From Selaginella moellendorffii (taxonomy: Eukaryota > Streptophyta > Lycopodiopsida > Selaginellales > Selaginellaceae): a stretch of DNA of 64,000 bases. Both the position numbers and the translations under genes were made by a program. Shown one piece after another: positions 11,700 to 22,111 of the stretch (position 1 is the stretch's first letter; each line of letters opens with the position of its first letter). Under the pieces are notes generated by a model, which ran no database searches, had not been told where the DNA came from, and was given only the letters and a program-made list of their open reading frames with translations. The stretch is from NCBI RefSeq assembly GCF_000143415.4, contig NW_003314271.1, positions 2,174,994 to 2,238,993 of the forward strand. The letters run 5' to 3'.

Positions 11700-13365
11700 A
11701 ACACAATAATCTTTAATTATTAAGATTAATTAAATAATTGCATTTTGTTGAATAGCAAAATACTAACTTTTAGAAAAACATAATGCTTAGAAGTTCTAAT
11801 GATATTTTTTCTATGATGTTCTATGCATGGCAAATTAAATGTGTTTTACAAATGGGGTGCAGGAATGATATATACACATATTATAATTTTTTTCAACCTT
11901 TATTATATTGGTGGTTATTACTAAAAAGAAATTACTCAATTGTTTTATGATCTTTTCCATCTATCAATTTAGGTTGACCATCAGGATTTACATAATCTCT
12001 TTTAATTCATGTAAACTTTCCTGCTTACGTAAAATGGAAAAACAAATTCATAAAAGTAAAAGGAAGTTTGCTGTAGAATTTTTGGTTTGCTTGGGAATAG
12101 TGGATATATTTAGAATATGCTTGGATATTCTAGGATATTCTACCATCTAACAGTTGTTATTCATTTAAATTAATCTTGTATTTATAATTTATAAACATGT
12201 TTCTAATTTATAAACTTTCTTAAACACTTTCTAGTATATTCTTTTTTATTCTACCATCTAATGGTTGATATGCAATAAGATTAATCTTGTGCTTATAATT
12301 TATAAACATGTTTATAATTATAAACTTTTATTTGATCAATTGGATTAATAAGTAAGAATAACATTAATATTAAGCAAACCAAGCATTGATATATGCAAGG
12401 TGTAGCAAATTATTTTTTTATACAAGTTAGTTTCTTGTAAAATTAACATTTAATAAGAATAAACCTTAAAAATATGTTTATAACTTTTATTTATTTTTAG
12501 AGTTTTAAAGCTGCATGTAAAATAAAATTATTCTAAGCCAAATTGTTAAGTGAAAGTAATATCATATTCAAATCTTATTTGATAAACAATGGATGCACAT
12601 TTTAAAACAGAAATAACAAAAATTAAATTACATCAGTAAGAAACATCATTAACAGAAATTACATCATTAAGTTATAGTGTTTCAAATTAACAGTTATATT
12701 TTTTTATTATCTTTTATTTTTAGAAGAATAATATAAATTAATTCCCTTAAGGCAATCTATAAAATGCCTAATTTTATAGTATTTTTACCAATGCATTAAT
12801 GTGAGAATGTGAGTTTTCTTATTATATAGATATGTGAAATTGTATGTTTAATATATTAAATTAGATATTTTTAAATGAATTTTTTAATGATTTTGAGTGA
12901 TAAAGTAATGTCAATTAATTATTGTTTACAGATTTAAGAACTTCTTATAGATCTATATTATTGTTTAATATAAAGTTTTAAATTAATGTTAAATATTTTA
13001 TTCTCATATATGAAACATTATAGAAAGTTCATCTTTTGAAGTAATAATTTAAAATACATAAAGTACTCATGTTATTATAAAGAATAAATAAATTTATAAT
13101 TGTGAGGTTAATTACCTTTACATTGTATTATAATATAAATGTGAATACATAAATTTTTTATCTTTTATGAAAAATTAAAATCTTGATAATCACATTTATT
13201 TCCACTACAAATAAACATTTATATATGTGAAAAATGTAAATCTAGTAAATTTAAACTTATGTCTGAAGACTTTTTAATATGAAAAAATAATTTTTGCAAC
13301 TTTTAAAGTTTAGAAATATTTATTGTCCAGATTTTTAAATTAAATTAGAATAAATATTATAAAAC
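11700..13365. other. AT-rich intergenic DNA with a dispersed repeat
   Basis: No coding-like frame. The segment at 12105-12320 contains two tandem-like copies of a sequence with ggatattcta...ctaccatctaa and a taatcttgt(a/g)(t/c)ttataatttataaacatg tail. The same motif recurs, inverted, at about 44925-45000 and, direct, at about 45110-45170. Confidence 0.5.
12105..12320. repeat. Dispersed AT-rich repeat (relatives at 44.9-45.2 kb)
   Basis: The core ggatattctaccatctaa is followed by a T-rich stretch and ttataatttataaacatg. It appears at about 12130-12200 and 12240-12310. A reverse-complement version with ttagatggtaggatattcta lies near 44973-44992. Probably remnants of a short non-autonomous transposon; ends were not resolved. 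Confidence 0.5.
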
Positions 13366-13757
13366 TTTGGTTGCAAGTTGTTTCAAAATTTACTTTACAG
13401 CTGTGTTTCCAAGGTTTATTCTGGTCAGGTTGTGTCCTTTCTCTTTCTAACTTACATCCAGATCCCCAAATCCACAGGAAGCATAATTCAACCCTGTACA
13501 AAGATCCAGTACTGAAGCTTGTGCAAAGTATGATACTCTTCCCGAGAACAGGGATCTTTTTTCTTTCAGTTTCTCGGTAGTGTTTTCGATCTTTACAGGG
13601 GGGAGCCAGGAGCACAGAGTGCAAGCTACCAACTTGGGTCAGTGAGAAAAAAAGGAAAAAAAAGAAGCAGCTCCGGATCATCACCGAAAAGCTCTGGCGC
13701 GCAGAGATCGTAGAGAGACCTGCGAACTTACTAAAAACTTTTCGCTCCTTCGGCCTT

Positions 13758-14221
13758 TCAGAATCTGTTGGGACTGTCTCGGTCGGCGTGGAAGAAGGAA
13801 TGAGGACGTTCTTGAGGGAAATCTTCTCCAGCACCGTCAATCTCCAGCTCCGTCTCGTCCCAATCGTCGGCGGCCCCTTCCATCACCATCCATTCTTGCT
13901 GCTGCTGCTGCTGGCGAGTCAAATCCCCTGAACAAAAAGAGATGTTAAATTCATCCAAAAGAAATCAAATCCCCCAAAAGCCAAGAACTCACTCGCGGAG
14001 CCTGTGATCATGCTAGACTCGTCTTGCATCATCATCCTTGCGCCCAACGAGGATTTTGGAGCCAAAACGAGCACCAGGCCTGTGACGAAAGCGTTTAGAG
14101 CTGCTGTTTCTTCCAAGAAGAGCTACAAGAATTTCACAAGAGCCAAAGAAGCCAAAGAAGCGAATCATCGAGGGCACTTACACAGCAAAGAAAGGAGCAA
14201 AGATCTGGTTGAGCCGACCAT
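13758..14221 (-). CDS. Small secreted protein, candidate peptide precursor (copy A)
   Basis: Three exons (14221-14182, 14079-13993, 13927-13758) join in frame to 98 residues. The first 25 or so residues are a signal peptide (VGSTRSLLLSLLCLVLVLA). The mature part has SSMITGSARDLTRQ, a run of six Gln, EWMVMEG, and a C-terminal block ELEIDGAGEDFPQERPHSF then FHADRDSPNRF and TGA. The paralogue at 35788-36255 has the same exon phases, the same first-exon and second-exon lengths (40 and 87 bp) and an identical 19-residue block. Short length, signal peptide, Gln-rich spacer and a conserved acidic C-terminus resemble processed plant peptide precursors, but I do not recognise the family. Function is inferred only at that level. 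Confidence 0.65.
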
Positions 14222-15009
14222 TCTGGAGTAGAATTGGAGAAGAGCCAAGCCAAGCCAAGCACAGCCCAGTGCGAGGGATTCGCTTTTTTGGTAGCCTATG
14301 TTTGAAATTTAAAAACAGAGCGAACTGTTTTGTGAGAGATATGGTGGGAGAGGTTAATTAGAGAAACCACTAACCTCGGCTACTAAATCTACCCCTCCCT
14401 CCAACATTATGGCGCCTTGCACGATCCCGGGCACCGCATCGCGTCCGTCCAACCATGCATGGCCAGCCCCGCGAGCCCATGACACGTCATACTCGCCTCC
14501 TCGCGAGGCATCATGACATGGCCGCCAGATTCTCTTGAATTATGAGATTCTGCCAAAGCACGGCAAGTCAACCCATTAGTTGTGCTCGCGAAACGCGAAA
14601 AGATAAAACTTGGATCACTCTAGTCGTGCCTGGACACTGATTAAGTCTCTTACACTTCTTTCTTGGCCCATGATGAATGGAGTGAGAGGATTCTTTTTCC
14701 AAGTTTAAAGTGGTGCTGCAGCAAGCTTTGACGATCTCGCAAACGGCCACTGTTTTGGAGCTGAAAGGTTCAAGATCCTGGGATTATCAACAAGAAAATC
14801 AGGAAAAAAGTATCGAAAAAGTTTTAGCTCACCCACCCAAACAGCTACAGGATTGAAAATCCCACCCTCTCTGCTAGAGTCCATGTCGAAGGCTTGTAGA
14901 TCTGATTGGGACCAGCCGCCTGCTTAATCTGCCGGCCGAAATAGAATGAACACTCATAGGTTAGCAATTCTTGACACCAGTATGCCGTAGTGAAAGAGTT
15001 CAAGATGGA

Positions 15010-15640
15010 GTACAGCCGTCATCCTTGGCTTGCTTCGCTGGATTTTCGTCGAAGAAATTCGTTTGCGAGTGAGCAAAGCCGCAGCCAAAGGCAAAGTCTC
15101 CTAATCCACAGTGAACTGAGGAGTGTGATTTGGAACCTTTCAAAGGTCTCCTTTAATGGTTGCCTCTGCCGCGAATATTTTACTTTTCCCAGCATGTCGA
15201 AGCGGACAAGCTGGTAGGCTTCTGCAGGATAGAATGGTCCCAGAAAAACTGACTTGGCCCGCCGAGCATCTGTAAACTTCGGGGTTTGCAACGATAACCT
15301 GAGAAAAGTTCTCTGAAACATTGAGCTGTGATACCTCTACAATCTTTTGCTTGAGCTCCACGTTGGTGAGCTCGTTGGTGAATACGCGAGCGAATATGAG
15401 ATACACAAAACCGAGAGAAACAAACCTGTGACTGTCTAGAGGATGAAATTCCCGAGAGACGAGATCAGGTCCACAGCGAGGAAGCATAGCCAGACTTTCC
15501 CGATATCATGGCATTTAAAGCTTCTGGCTTGGCAGAAACACTAGAAGTCGCGCTGAGGGGCCACACTCACGAAAATGGCCTCGGCATCACAGAGAGCTCC
15601 TTCTTCGACCATCATTCTTCCCAGAAAAATCTCCAATGCC
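15010..15640 (-). pseudogene. Broken IAA-amino-acid hydrolase (ILR1/IAR3-like) copy
   Basis: Pieces of the intact gene at 37081-38629 are recognisable on this strand: the C-terminal NEFLRRKSSEASQG near 15020-15075, PEVYRCSAGQVSFSGTI near 15255-15300, [11 protein letters not shown] near 15420-15460, and the DNA for the GDAEAIF region near 15575-15610. The exons between are shortened, frames shift, and the metal-binding N-terminal exons are missing. No functional enzyme could be made from it. Confidence 0.75.
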
Positions 15641-15790
15641 TTGTCGAATCCACACCAAATAGCTCGTGAATGGACCATCCAGTTTTCAAGTTGTTGGGCC
15701 TATGGCATGGTATGCCCCGAGAGCTTCCCTGGTAACGACCAAACCTCGAGTAGAAACTCCCAATCGAAATTTGGGAAGAAATGCATAACA
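15635..15790 (-). pseudogene. PPR gene debris fused to the hydrolase pseudogene
   Basis: Short pieces match the PPR gene at 41224-43386: cttgtcgaatccaca(c/g)caaa(t/c)agctcg matches 42387-42412, ggaatggtatgccccgagag matches about 42513-42533, and ccaa(a/g)cctcgagtagaa matches about 42642-42658. The order is kept, but about 100-bp stretches between them are deleted. No reading frame survives. Confidence 0.65.
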
Positions 15791-15834
15791 AAACACTTGG
15801 CTACCTTTCCACAGTCATGACCTTAAATGTTTAA

Positions 15835-16300
15835 CGATTAATTTTTAATTAGTAGATGTTGTTAATGGGTATGTTAACGACTATAATTTAATAATTAGCC
15901 AGTGAATGAATAGTTATAATTTATAAGTATATAACTTACACTTGGTTTAGGTTTTCCCTCATCATGTTTTATGTTTGTGTTTCTTTTTATATTTTCTTTC
16001 TTATTTTATTCATTCATTTTAGTGAATATGTAAATTATTATTAAGGTAGAATTCTTTCTTTTTCTGATCTTATTGAGAGAACTAATAGTAAAGTAAATTA
16101 ATTATTTTTATTTTTTAATTATGGTTGGTCTTATTCCATTCTTCAAATGCTGTTATAATAGAATAAAAATTATATTTTTATTTGTACTTTTAAATACTTA
16201 AAAATAATTGAAAAAATATTATACTAGAAAGATAAGCATGCCACCTCATTATTATAAATTAAAGATTGGCATGCAAGTTCAAATAAGCAAATGGGGCCCA
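15835..16300. other. AT-rich intergenic DNA, nothing seen
   Basis: Low GC, many stops in every frame and no repeat boundary that I can see. Confidence 0.5.
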
Positions 16301-16319
16301 CCCTAAATAAAGGCGACTT

Positions 16320-16941
16320 GAAAATTTGCACCCGGCTTGTAAACGCGAGCGCCTGGAATCAACTTTCAGCCTAAACCCACATGCACCAAGAAAAATCAGA
16401 GCGCTGTTCTAACCAAGGAAATATTGCACAAGAGCGCAAATAAATTGCCAGGTTGCACAATCCAAGAAGGGGATGGCAGGTAATCAGGCTTGATATCACA
16501 ATCGAGCTCATACGCGTTTGGCATGCCCTTTCTGCAAATTCCCCGCCCTGTCGCGGCTCCAAGGAACCGATGATGCAGCTCTACGACTGAGAGAGGCTGT
16601 ACAAATCAGCAAATCCGGGTGTTGTCTTTCATCCGACGCAGATGCTCAAGGCGGATCAAATTTGCGAGATCAATGGGCAACACTCCGCTCCGTCATGGAC
16701 GATGAAACGGCCTTGGAAGGTGCTGGTGGGAGAGGAACTTTTGCACAGTGGTGGGAACACTGCTGTTGTGCAGGATGACCGACATTCGTCGGTGCTCAAG
16801 ATCATCCAACCCTCCCGCAGAGAGGAAGTGTCCTACAATGCGTTTGAGGGATTCAACCGCAGGAAAGCAGTGGCCAGTTTTCTAATTGGCCCTGGAACTA
16901 GCCTGCGTTCATTCGGCTTGCCGGGTTTGGAGCTCTACTGA
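16320..16941 (+). other. Coding-like island, unidentified
   Basis: The GC content rises sharply here and two overlapping plus-strand frames stay open (16518-16778 and 16642-16941). The second reads VFHPTQMLKADQICEINGQ then KVLVGEELLHSGGNTAV and ends at a TGA near 16941. The composition is coding-like, but I recognise no family and see no consistent exon chain. It may be a gene relic or a fragment captured by the surrounding repeats. Confidence 0.3.
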
Positions 16942-16989
16942 GTTCTTCCTATCTGGGTGGCTCGCTTCGATTACCACTTACCTTGTTAC

Positions 16990-17678
16990 ACAGATGAAAG
17001 ACTGCAACCTTACTAGGAACCTCTTTATTTATGTCTCCAGCAGGAGAGCATGATGTTATAGTGTCACTTAATAATTTACTATATTTTTCATATAATCATT
17101 ATTGGTACATAAAATAATTTTAAAATACTTTATCTTGAATCAACACACAGAAGTTCAAAGATGTTTACTTAACCATTATATAAAAGTTTTTGTATTTTTA
17201 ATAATTTTTTCAAAAATCCTATATTGATATTTTCCTGCACAAGTGATTTTTATATAAATTATGTTTTCATATTTATGACATATATTTTCATATGTTATGC
17301 ATTCTTAAATTTTTATTGTAAAAGTACATTATTATACAAAAAAAAATACAAATACATTTTAGAAAAGAAATTAAAGACTTTACATAAAATCTAAATGTTT
17401 ACAAAGTGAAGAAACATGTGATGTGTAAAGTGTTAAATTTTTTATTAATTTAAGTGTATTATAATGTTTATATAAAAATGTTATAGATATAATATTCTGC
17501 AATAATACTATATTAATTTGTCTAACTTTACATTATAATTTTATTGTGAAAATATCATTTTAGAAGATTGAAACTATTGCTATGGGAATAAAACTTATAA
17601 AGAAAATAAAAATAATAGTAAGTTTTATTTTGAATAATGTCAAATGCATTATAATATTTTTAAAAAAGTCCTTATAAT
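16990..17678. other. AT-rich intergenic DNA, nothing seen
   Basis: Very AT rich, no coding-like frame, no clear repeat ends. Confidence 0.5.
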
Positions 17679-17683
17679 ATCAA

Positions 17684-17878
17684 TGTAAGCAACCAAAGGG
17701 AACGACTTGAGAGACGATCCATAGGGGTTCAAATATAGAGGGAAAAGGCCCATGAATAAAAGTGCACCCCCTTTTCCAATCGGTTAAGGATCTTGGGATA
17801 TTTGGGGTTAAGCGTCCTTGGGTTTGAATAATACTGGGCTGAGTGACCTCCCGGGAAGTCCAAACTCAGGAGATTACA
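17684..17878. mobile_element. Solo LTR (195 bp) with target duplication ATCAA
   Basis: The unit starts TGTAAGCAACC and ends GATTACA, that is TG...CA with short inverted termini. It is flanked by ATCAA at 17679-17683 and again at 17879-17883, a perfect 5-bp target-site duplication. A second copy, about 90 percent alike by eye, sits at 19485-19678 with its own different duplication. The best reading is a solo LTR left by recombination between the two LTRs of a small element. Confidence 0.8.
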
Positions 17879-18141
17879 ATCAACCTCAGTAGAAACTTTA
17901 ATTTCAAACTTAATAATCTAAGCTTTAAATATTATTTAAATGAATTTAATTTCAGTTCTTTATAGTACATAATGAAGTTGAAGATTAATCAACTTTTTCC
18001 TTATCTACATAGAAGCATAAATTTATATTTAAAAAATTATATTACACAATAACTATATTACTAGTTTTTATCTAACTACTAAATTTATTGTAGTAAAAAA
18101 TACCATCTTCCTATTCTTGTAAAGATTATTAAATTAAAAGG

Positions 18142-18329
18142 TGTAAGTGCATGGAATATAGACATAGAATATAGAAATAGAATATAGAAATGTGTGTATT
18201 AATTAGCCCAAAAACTTTAGCTTATATATATGAGCGAGTGGTTCAGATTGAAATCAATCTAATAGCTACTAAAATCTCATTACATTAATATTAATATATG
18301 GCATTGTAGTTATACACTTTGACCTCACA
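18142..18329 (-). repeat. 3' LTR of the old gypsy element
   Basis: Pairs with 30683-30852. It ends gacctcaca before the tcatcccttcc tract. The exact left edge is uncertain by a few bases (TG at 18142 or 18148). Confidence 0.6.
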
Positions 18330-18989
18330 TCATCCCTTCCTTTTGGAACAATGGAAGACCGTTAGGGTTCTTTCGTGGATGGGCTGAGATCTAGAGGAAT
18401 ATTAAAAGGAGGCATTGGTGGATCTGTAAATGGTGCTAGTTGTTCTTGATCCCTTTGTATGAAGTGTTTCAGTCATTGCACATACACAATTTTTAAAGAT
18501 TGGCCTACTGGACGTTATGCCAAACTTCATAAACTTGTAATCCAACTTACTGCTACAATTGATATAGTCCTTTCCATTGAGCAAGGAGCCCTTTAGATAA
18601 ACCATATACCATAAAATTGAAAAAATAAACTAACACTAAGTCATCCACTTTGTATTCCATAGATGGACAATGATGGGAGTTGTAATGCCGTTGTTGTCCC
18701 ACTTGTATGCGGCCTAAGTGTTCAATAGACTTTGCTCAGATAAGTGGAAGAATGCTCGTCAAATACTGATCTTACAATATAGCATTGATAGTTTATAGCA
18801 ATTGTAAAGGTAAACTAAAATTTGTTGGCAGTATTGGATCATGACTATATAAGAGTTTATATAATGAAGTATTAATAGAACTTTGCACCTCTATGACATA
18901 TGCATATAAAAGAGATACCAAATAACCATCCCAATCCAAATGCTAAAAATTTACATACTTTGTGACCATCCTTTTGAAGGTCTGAACAA

Positions 18990-19330
18990 GTCATTCCACT
19001 AAACCATTTGACTATGGATATTCGTGAAAGTGTGGCATATCCCCAATTGAGATGTCAAAACATGAAATGCCTCAGCTATAAATGCAAGACCATTATCTCA
19101 AAGAATCTACTCCGGACAAGAATGCTAAAACACCACTCAATTAAGGGGGAAGTATCCAACAGCAACTGTAGATGTGCTAGCAAGAGCACCAACTTCCATC
19201 CAACGAGTCAAGTAGTTAGAAGCAATAATGACATACTCATTGCCAGCAGTTGATCATAAAAAAACCTCTATCAAATCAAATGCCACCAACTCAAATGGAC
19301 AAGAAATTAAAATTAATTTCAATTGTCCTT
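18990..19330 (-). pseudogene. Integrase core remnant of the gypsy element
   Basis: The minus strand reads FDLIEVFL, then an in-frame TGA, then STAGNEYVIIASNYLTRWME and VGALASTST. This follows the FDLI...Y-x-x-x-ATDYLTKWVEA layout of Ty3/gypsy integrases, with the Asp of TDY replaced by Asn. The internal stop shows it is dead. Confidence 0.6.
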
Positions 19331-19484
19331 TCGTAATATGAGGGGGAGTATTATGAGTTTGGCACTAAACGCATCTACACATATACTAGATGATATCACG
19401 TTATATCTCCAGTCAATAGAAAGACTTGTCTAGCTTCTCGGTCACATGACAATATGTTTGCCTAGAATAGAAGAGTCATGGTAG

Positions 19485-19678
19485 TGTAAGCAACCAAAGG
19501 GAACGACTCGAAAGACGATCCATGGAGTTCAAATATATAAGGAAAGGGCCCATAAATAAGAGTGCACCCCGTTTTCCAATCGGTTAAGGGTCTTAGGATA
19601 CTTAGAGTTAAGCGTTCTTGGGTTTGAATAATACTGGCCTGGGTGACCTCCCGGGAAGTCCAAATTTAGGAGCTTACA
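19485..19678. mobile_element. Solo LTR (194 bp) with target duplication GGTAG
   Basis: It starts TGTAAGCAACC and ends GAGCTTACA and is flanked by GGTAG at 19480-19484 and 19679-19683. Same family and orientation as 17684-17878. It lies inside the old gypsy element, so it inserted later than that element. Confidence 0.82.
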
Positions 19679-20107
19679 GGTAGGTGTGGAAAAATTGTGG
19701 AATAAAATCGAAGGCACCACTAATTGTAAATGATTATTAGGATTCATCCCCATAAAATAAAGAAGACCATCTTTAAGGCAATATTAAAAATGTAAATTGG
19801 CAAATCATCAGCAAATAAATTCTTAAACCTATCATGAAACTTTCAAATCTACGACTCAATCTTTTGAGCCTTATGAATCTTGTTAAGAGAAGGTAAATCT
19901 TGTTCTGCATCTTGTGCATACTGAATATCAAGTATAGCAACTACCAATAGTACGGAATCCTCATCTAAAAAATTGATAAATGTTGGAATAATAGACTTAT
20001 AAAAAACATAAGTAAAGAGCAAAGAAGGAAGAAGAGCTCGAGAAAGGGCATCAGGATCAACCATAAAACTCCTCGAGTGATAAACAACATCAAAATTATA
20101 TATCTAA

Positions 20108-21241
20108 TGTAGCGCACGTGGTTTTGACCTTTTATCTTATGGTGATTTACCATAGGATAACACCACGAAGCGGAACCTAAACCCTCTTTGTGCCACGTGA
20201 CAGATGCCACATGTCACATGCCACGTGTCCACAGGAACCCAAGGTTCAAGGCCTTGGGCCACTGAACAAACAAACGGTGCCAAACTCCCAAGCATGGAGC
20301 CAATGAGTGATGGAACCGAACCACGGAGCAACTCCCGAGCATACAGCCCAAAGAGCGAAGGGACAGGGGCCCGGAGCGACTTGGAATAGTCCTGGAGTAA
20401 CCAGCATCCCAATGCCAAGACTAGCACGCAAAACGGAGCCAAACGGAGTCTGGCGCTATTTCAGCATACCGGTGATCTAACGTGAGGATATGGGTACTCC
20501 ACCAGCTAGCATGGAATGGAACTTGGGCTTAGACCCAAGCTGGACGTAGAACAAGGACAGGCACGCAAGCAGGAGCTAGACTATGCCTTAGGTTGGTCGG
20601 CCATGCCCGACCTACCCACTATCCCTACTATACATTTGAAACCCCCCACAGCCCCCCCCTTTGAGGAACACACGCTTTGGGCTTTCACCCCAAGCCTCCC
20701 TTAGTATCAGGAGTTAGTCTCTGAGACAAGCTTGAAACTTACTAAATATGGAATGTCCTTAGAATGCGAATTTGGACACGGGACGAACACCATTGTGTTC
20801 AGGCCGATCTCTACATTCCGTAGATATGCCAAATGAGCAAATCTAGACACTTTCCATAAATAGCATTTGGGACCAAAATGAGACTAACACAAAGGGCATG
20901 ATAGCGAGGGTGTTTGGCAGACACGGTAAGCTATCATCTAGCGATATTGAGGGACCAAGCTCAATATCGCGGGGGTTCCCAACACTAGCAAGTGCAAGCC
21001 AACATCATGAGTTTCTCATCACCGTGTCAAGTCTGCTTGACTAAATGACAACTTAGGATTTCCTTCCTTAGTGCCCTTCCGGTCTAAGTGCACATGTGAT
21101 GACCAGTTTCTCAACTAGCTTAAGCGGAAACTGATAACGAGCCCAGCAATACCGACCTCCTGCCATCGTGGCAGTAAGAAAGAATATCCGAAAGGACTAG
21201 CCGACAGGTAACTTTCGATACCTGAAGTCACATTCGCGACA
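20108..21241 (-). repeat. 3' LTR of the 7.3-kb element
   Basis: 1134 bp, TGTAGCGCACGTGG at one end and TTCGCGACA at the other. It holds an 8-base C run at 20652-20659 where its partner has 16. Confidence 0.9.
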
Positions 21242-21254
21242 CTCTCCCCCCCTT
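21242..21254 (-). other. Polypurine tract
   Basis: On the minus strand this is AAGGGGGGGAGAG directly abutting the LTR, the expected site for plus-strand DNA priming in reverse transcription. Confidence 0.8.
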
Positions 21255-22020
21255 GGGGAAGATCGACGTCCTCGTCGATGCATACTCCAGTCTAGAATAC
21301 CGCCAAGGAAACAACTCCAGAAAAAGTTCACGGTACTCACACTATGTGAGAAATGCACCAACTTAAATGAGTTAGGAGGCAACCTCTTTGTCTAACGCGG
21401 ATGCGCTACCAACTCAGACACCTTCCGGCCATCGCCGACAAGGAAATGACCAACGGAATCAACCACCCTTGCTACTCTGGTGTCACCCAGCTACAAAAGT
21501 GTGATACGCCCTGCCCGCAGGGACATAGAGAGAGAAGCCAGAGGCCCCAACCCTCCTGAGCAAAGAAACCAAACCCGTCGGTAAGGTTTAGATAGACTAC
21601 TGTAAACAGGCAGTTAGAGTTGTTTACACGGTCACGCCCTTTCAACGAAATAAGGAACATCGACAAAGAGGCAGGTTATGTGACCAGTCGACAGTAGCTA
21701 CCCCATGACTGGAGATTTCATCATGCACACGAAGTGCCGAAGCCAGTCTGCCTATACTGGCCCAAACACAAAGATCAATGGATGGACAATATCAAAGTCA
21801 GAGACAATGATATCTGAGAAGCTTAATTACTAGTGATTATATCTTAGATTAGAACACAAAAGTATTCCAAGTAAGTTATCATCCGATAAACTAGTATTAT
21901 AGTATAGGAACCACCAAGATCATTATAATTGGTAAACATAGAAATCACCATCCAACAAAATTCAATAGCAAGTAGATCATCAAGGAAACTCAATGATAAA
22001 ACTGAACTACCGAAAATGGC

Positions 22021-22111
22021 AGATAGCATGCCAAACAACTCACAAAACACAACTCAAAGAATACAAGATAGCATGCCAAACTATCACAAAACACAACTCA
22101 AAGAATACAAA
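22021..22111. repeat. Two-copy 45-46 bp tandem repeat inside the LTR element
   Basis: The unit gatagcatgccaaac...tcacaaaacacaactcaaagaatacaa occurs twice in a row with a short difference in the middle. Confidence 0.75.

Larger units (their letters stand above)
13371..15800. repeat. Duplicated block, copy A (partner at about 35370-38000)
   Basis: Long stretches match copy B in the same order and orientation: the 3' flank with agtactgaagct...gtatgatactcttccc, the three exons of a small secreted protein, the intergenic acgatcccggg and gatctgat(t/c)gggaccagccgcc segments, and the amidohydrolase exons. Introns and intergenic DNA are shared, so this is a DNA-level segmental duplication, not a retrocopy. 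In copy A the hydrolase part is rearranged and broken. Confidence 0.75.

Noticed and set aside
13340-13840. 166-codon minus-strand frame overlapping the last exon of secreted protein A
   Set aside because: The conserved frame shared with copy B is the other one; this frame is not open in copy B.
17684-19678. The two TGTAAG...TTACA repeats as the LTRs of a single 2-kb element
   Set aside because: Each copy has its own perfect 5-bp target duplication (ATCAA and GGTAG), so they are separate insertions.
20137-20442. 101-codon minus-strand frames repeated in both LTRs (also 26296-26601)
   Set aside because: Same frame appears in both LTRs only because the LTRs are duplicates; no protein motif and it overlaps other open frames.
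21385-21425. tRNA-like D-arm (minus strand GAGTTGGTAGCGCATCCGCG) inside the LTR element near the polypurine tract
   Set aside because: No acceptor stem, anticodon loop or T-arm with GGTTCGA could be fitted around it; a decayed version sits at the same place in the copy near 3840, so it is just element sequence.
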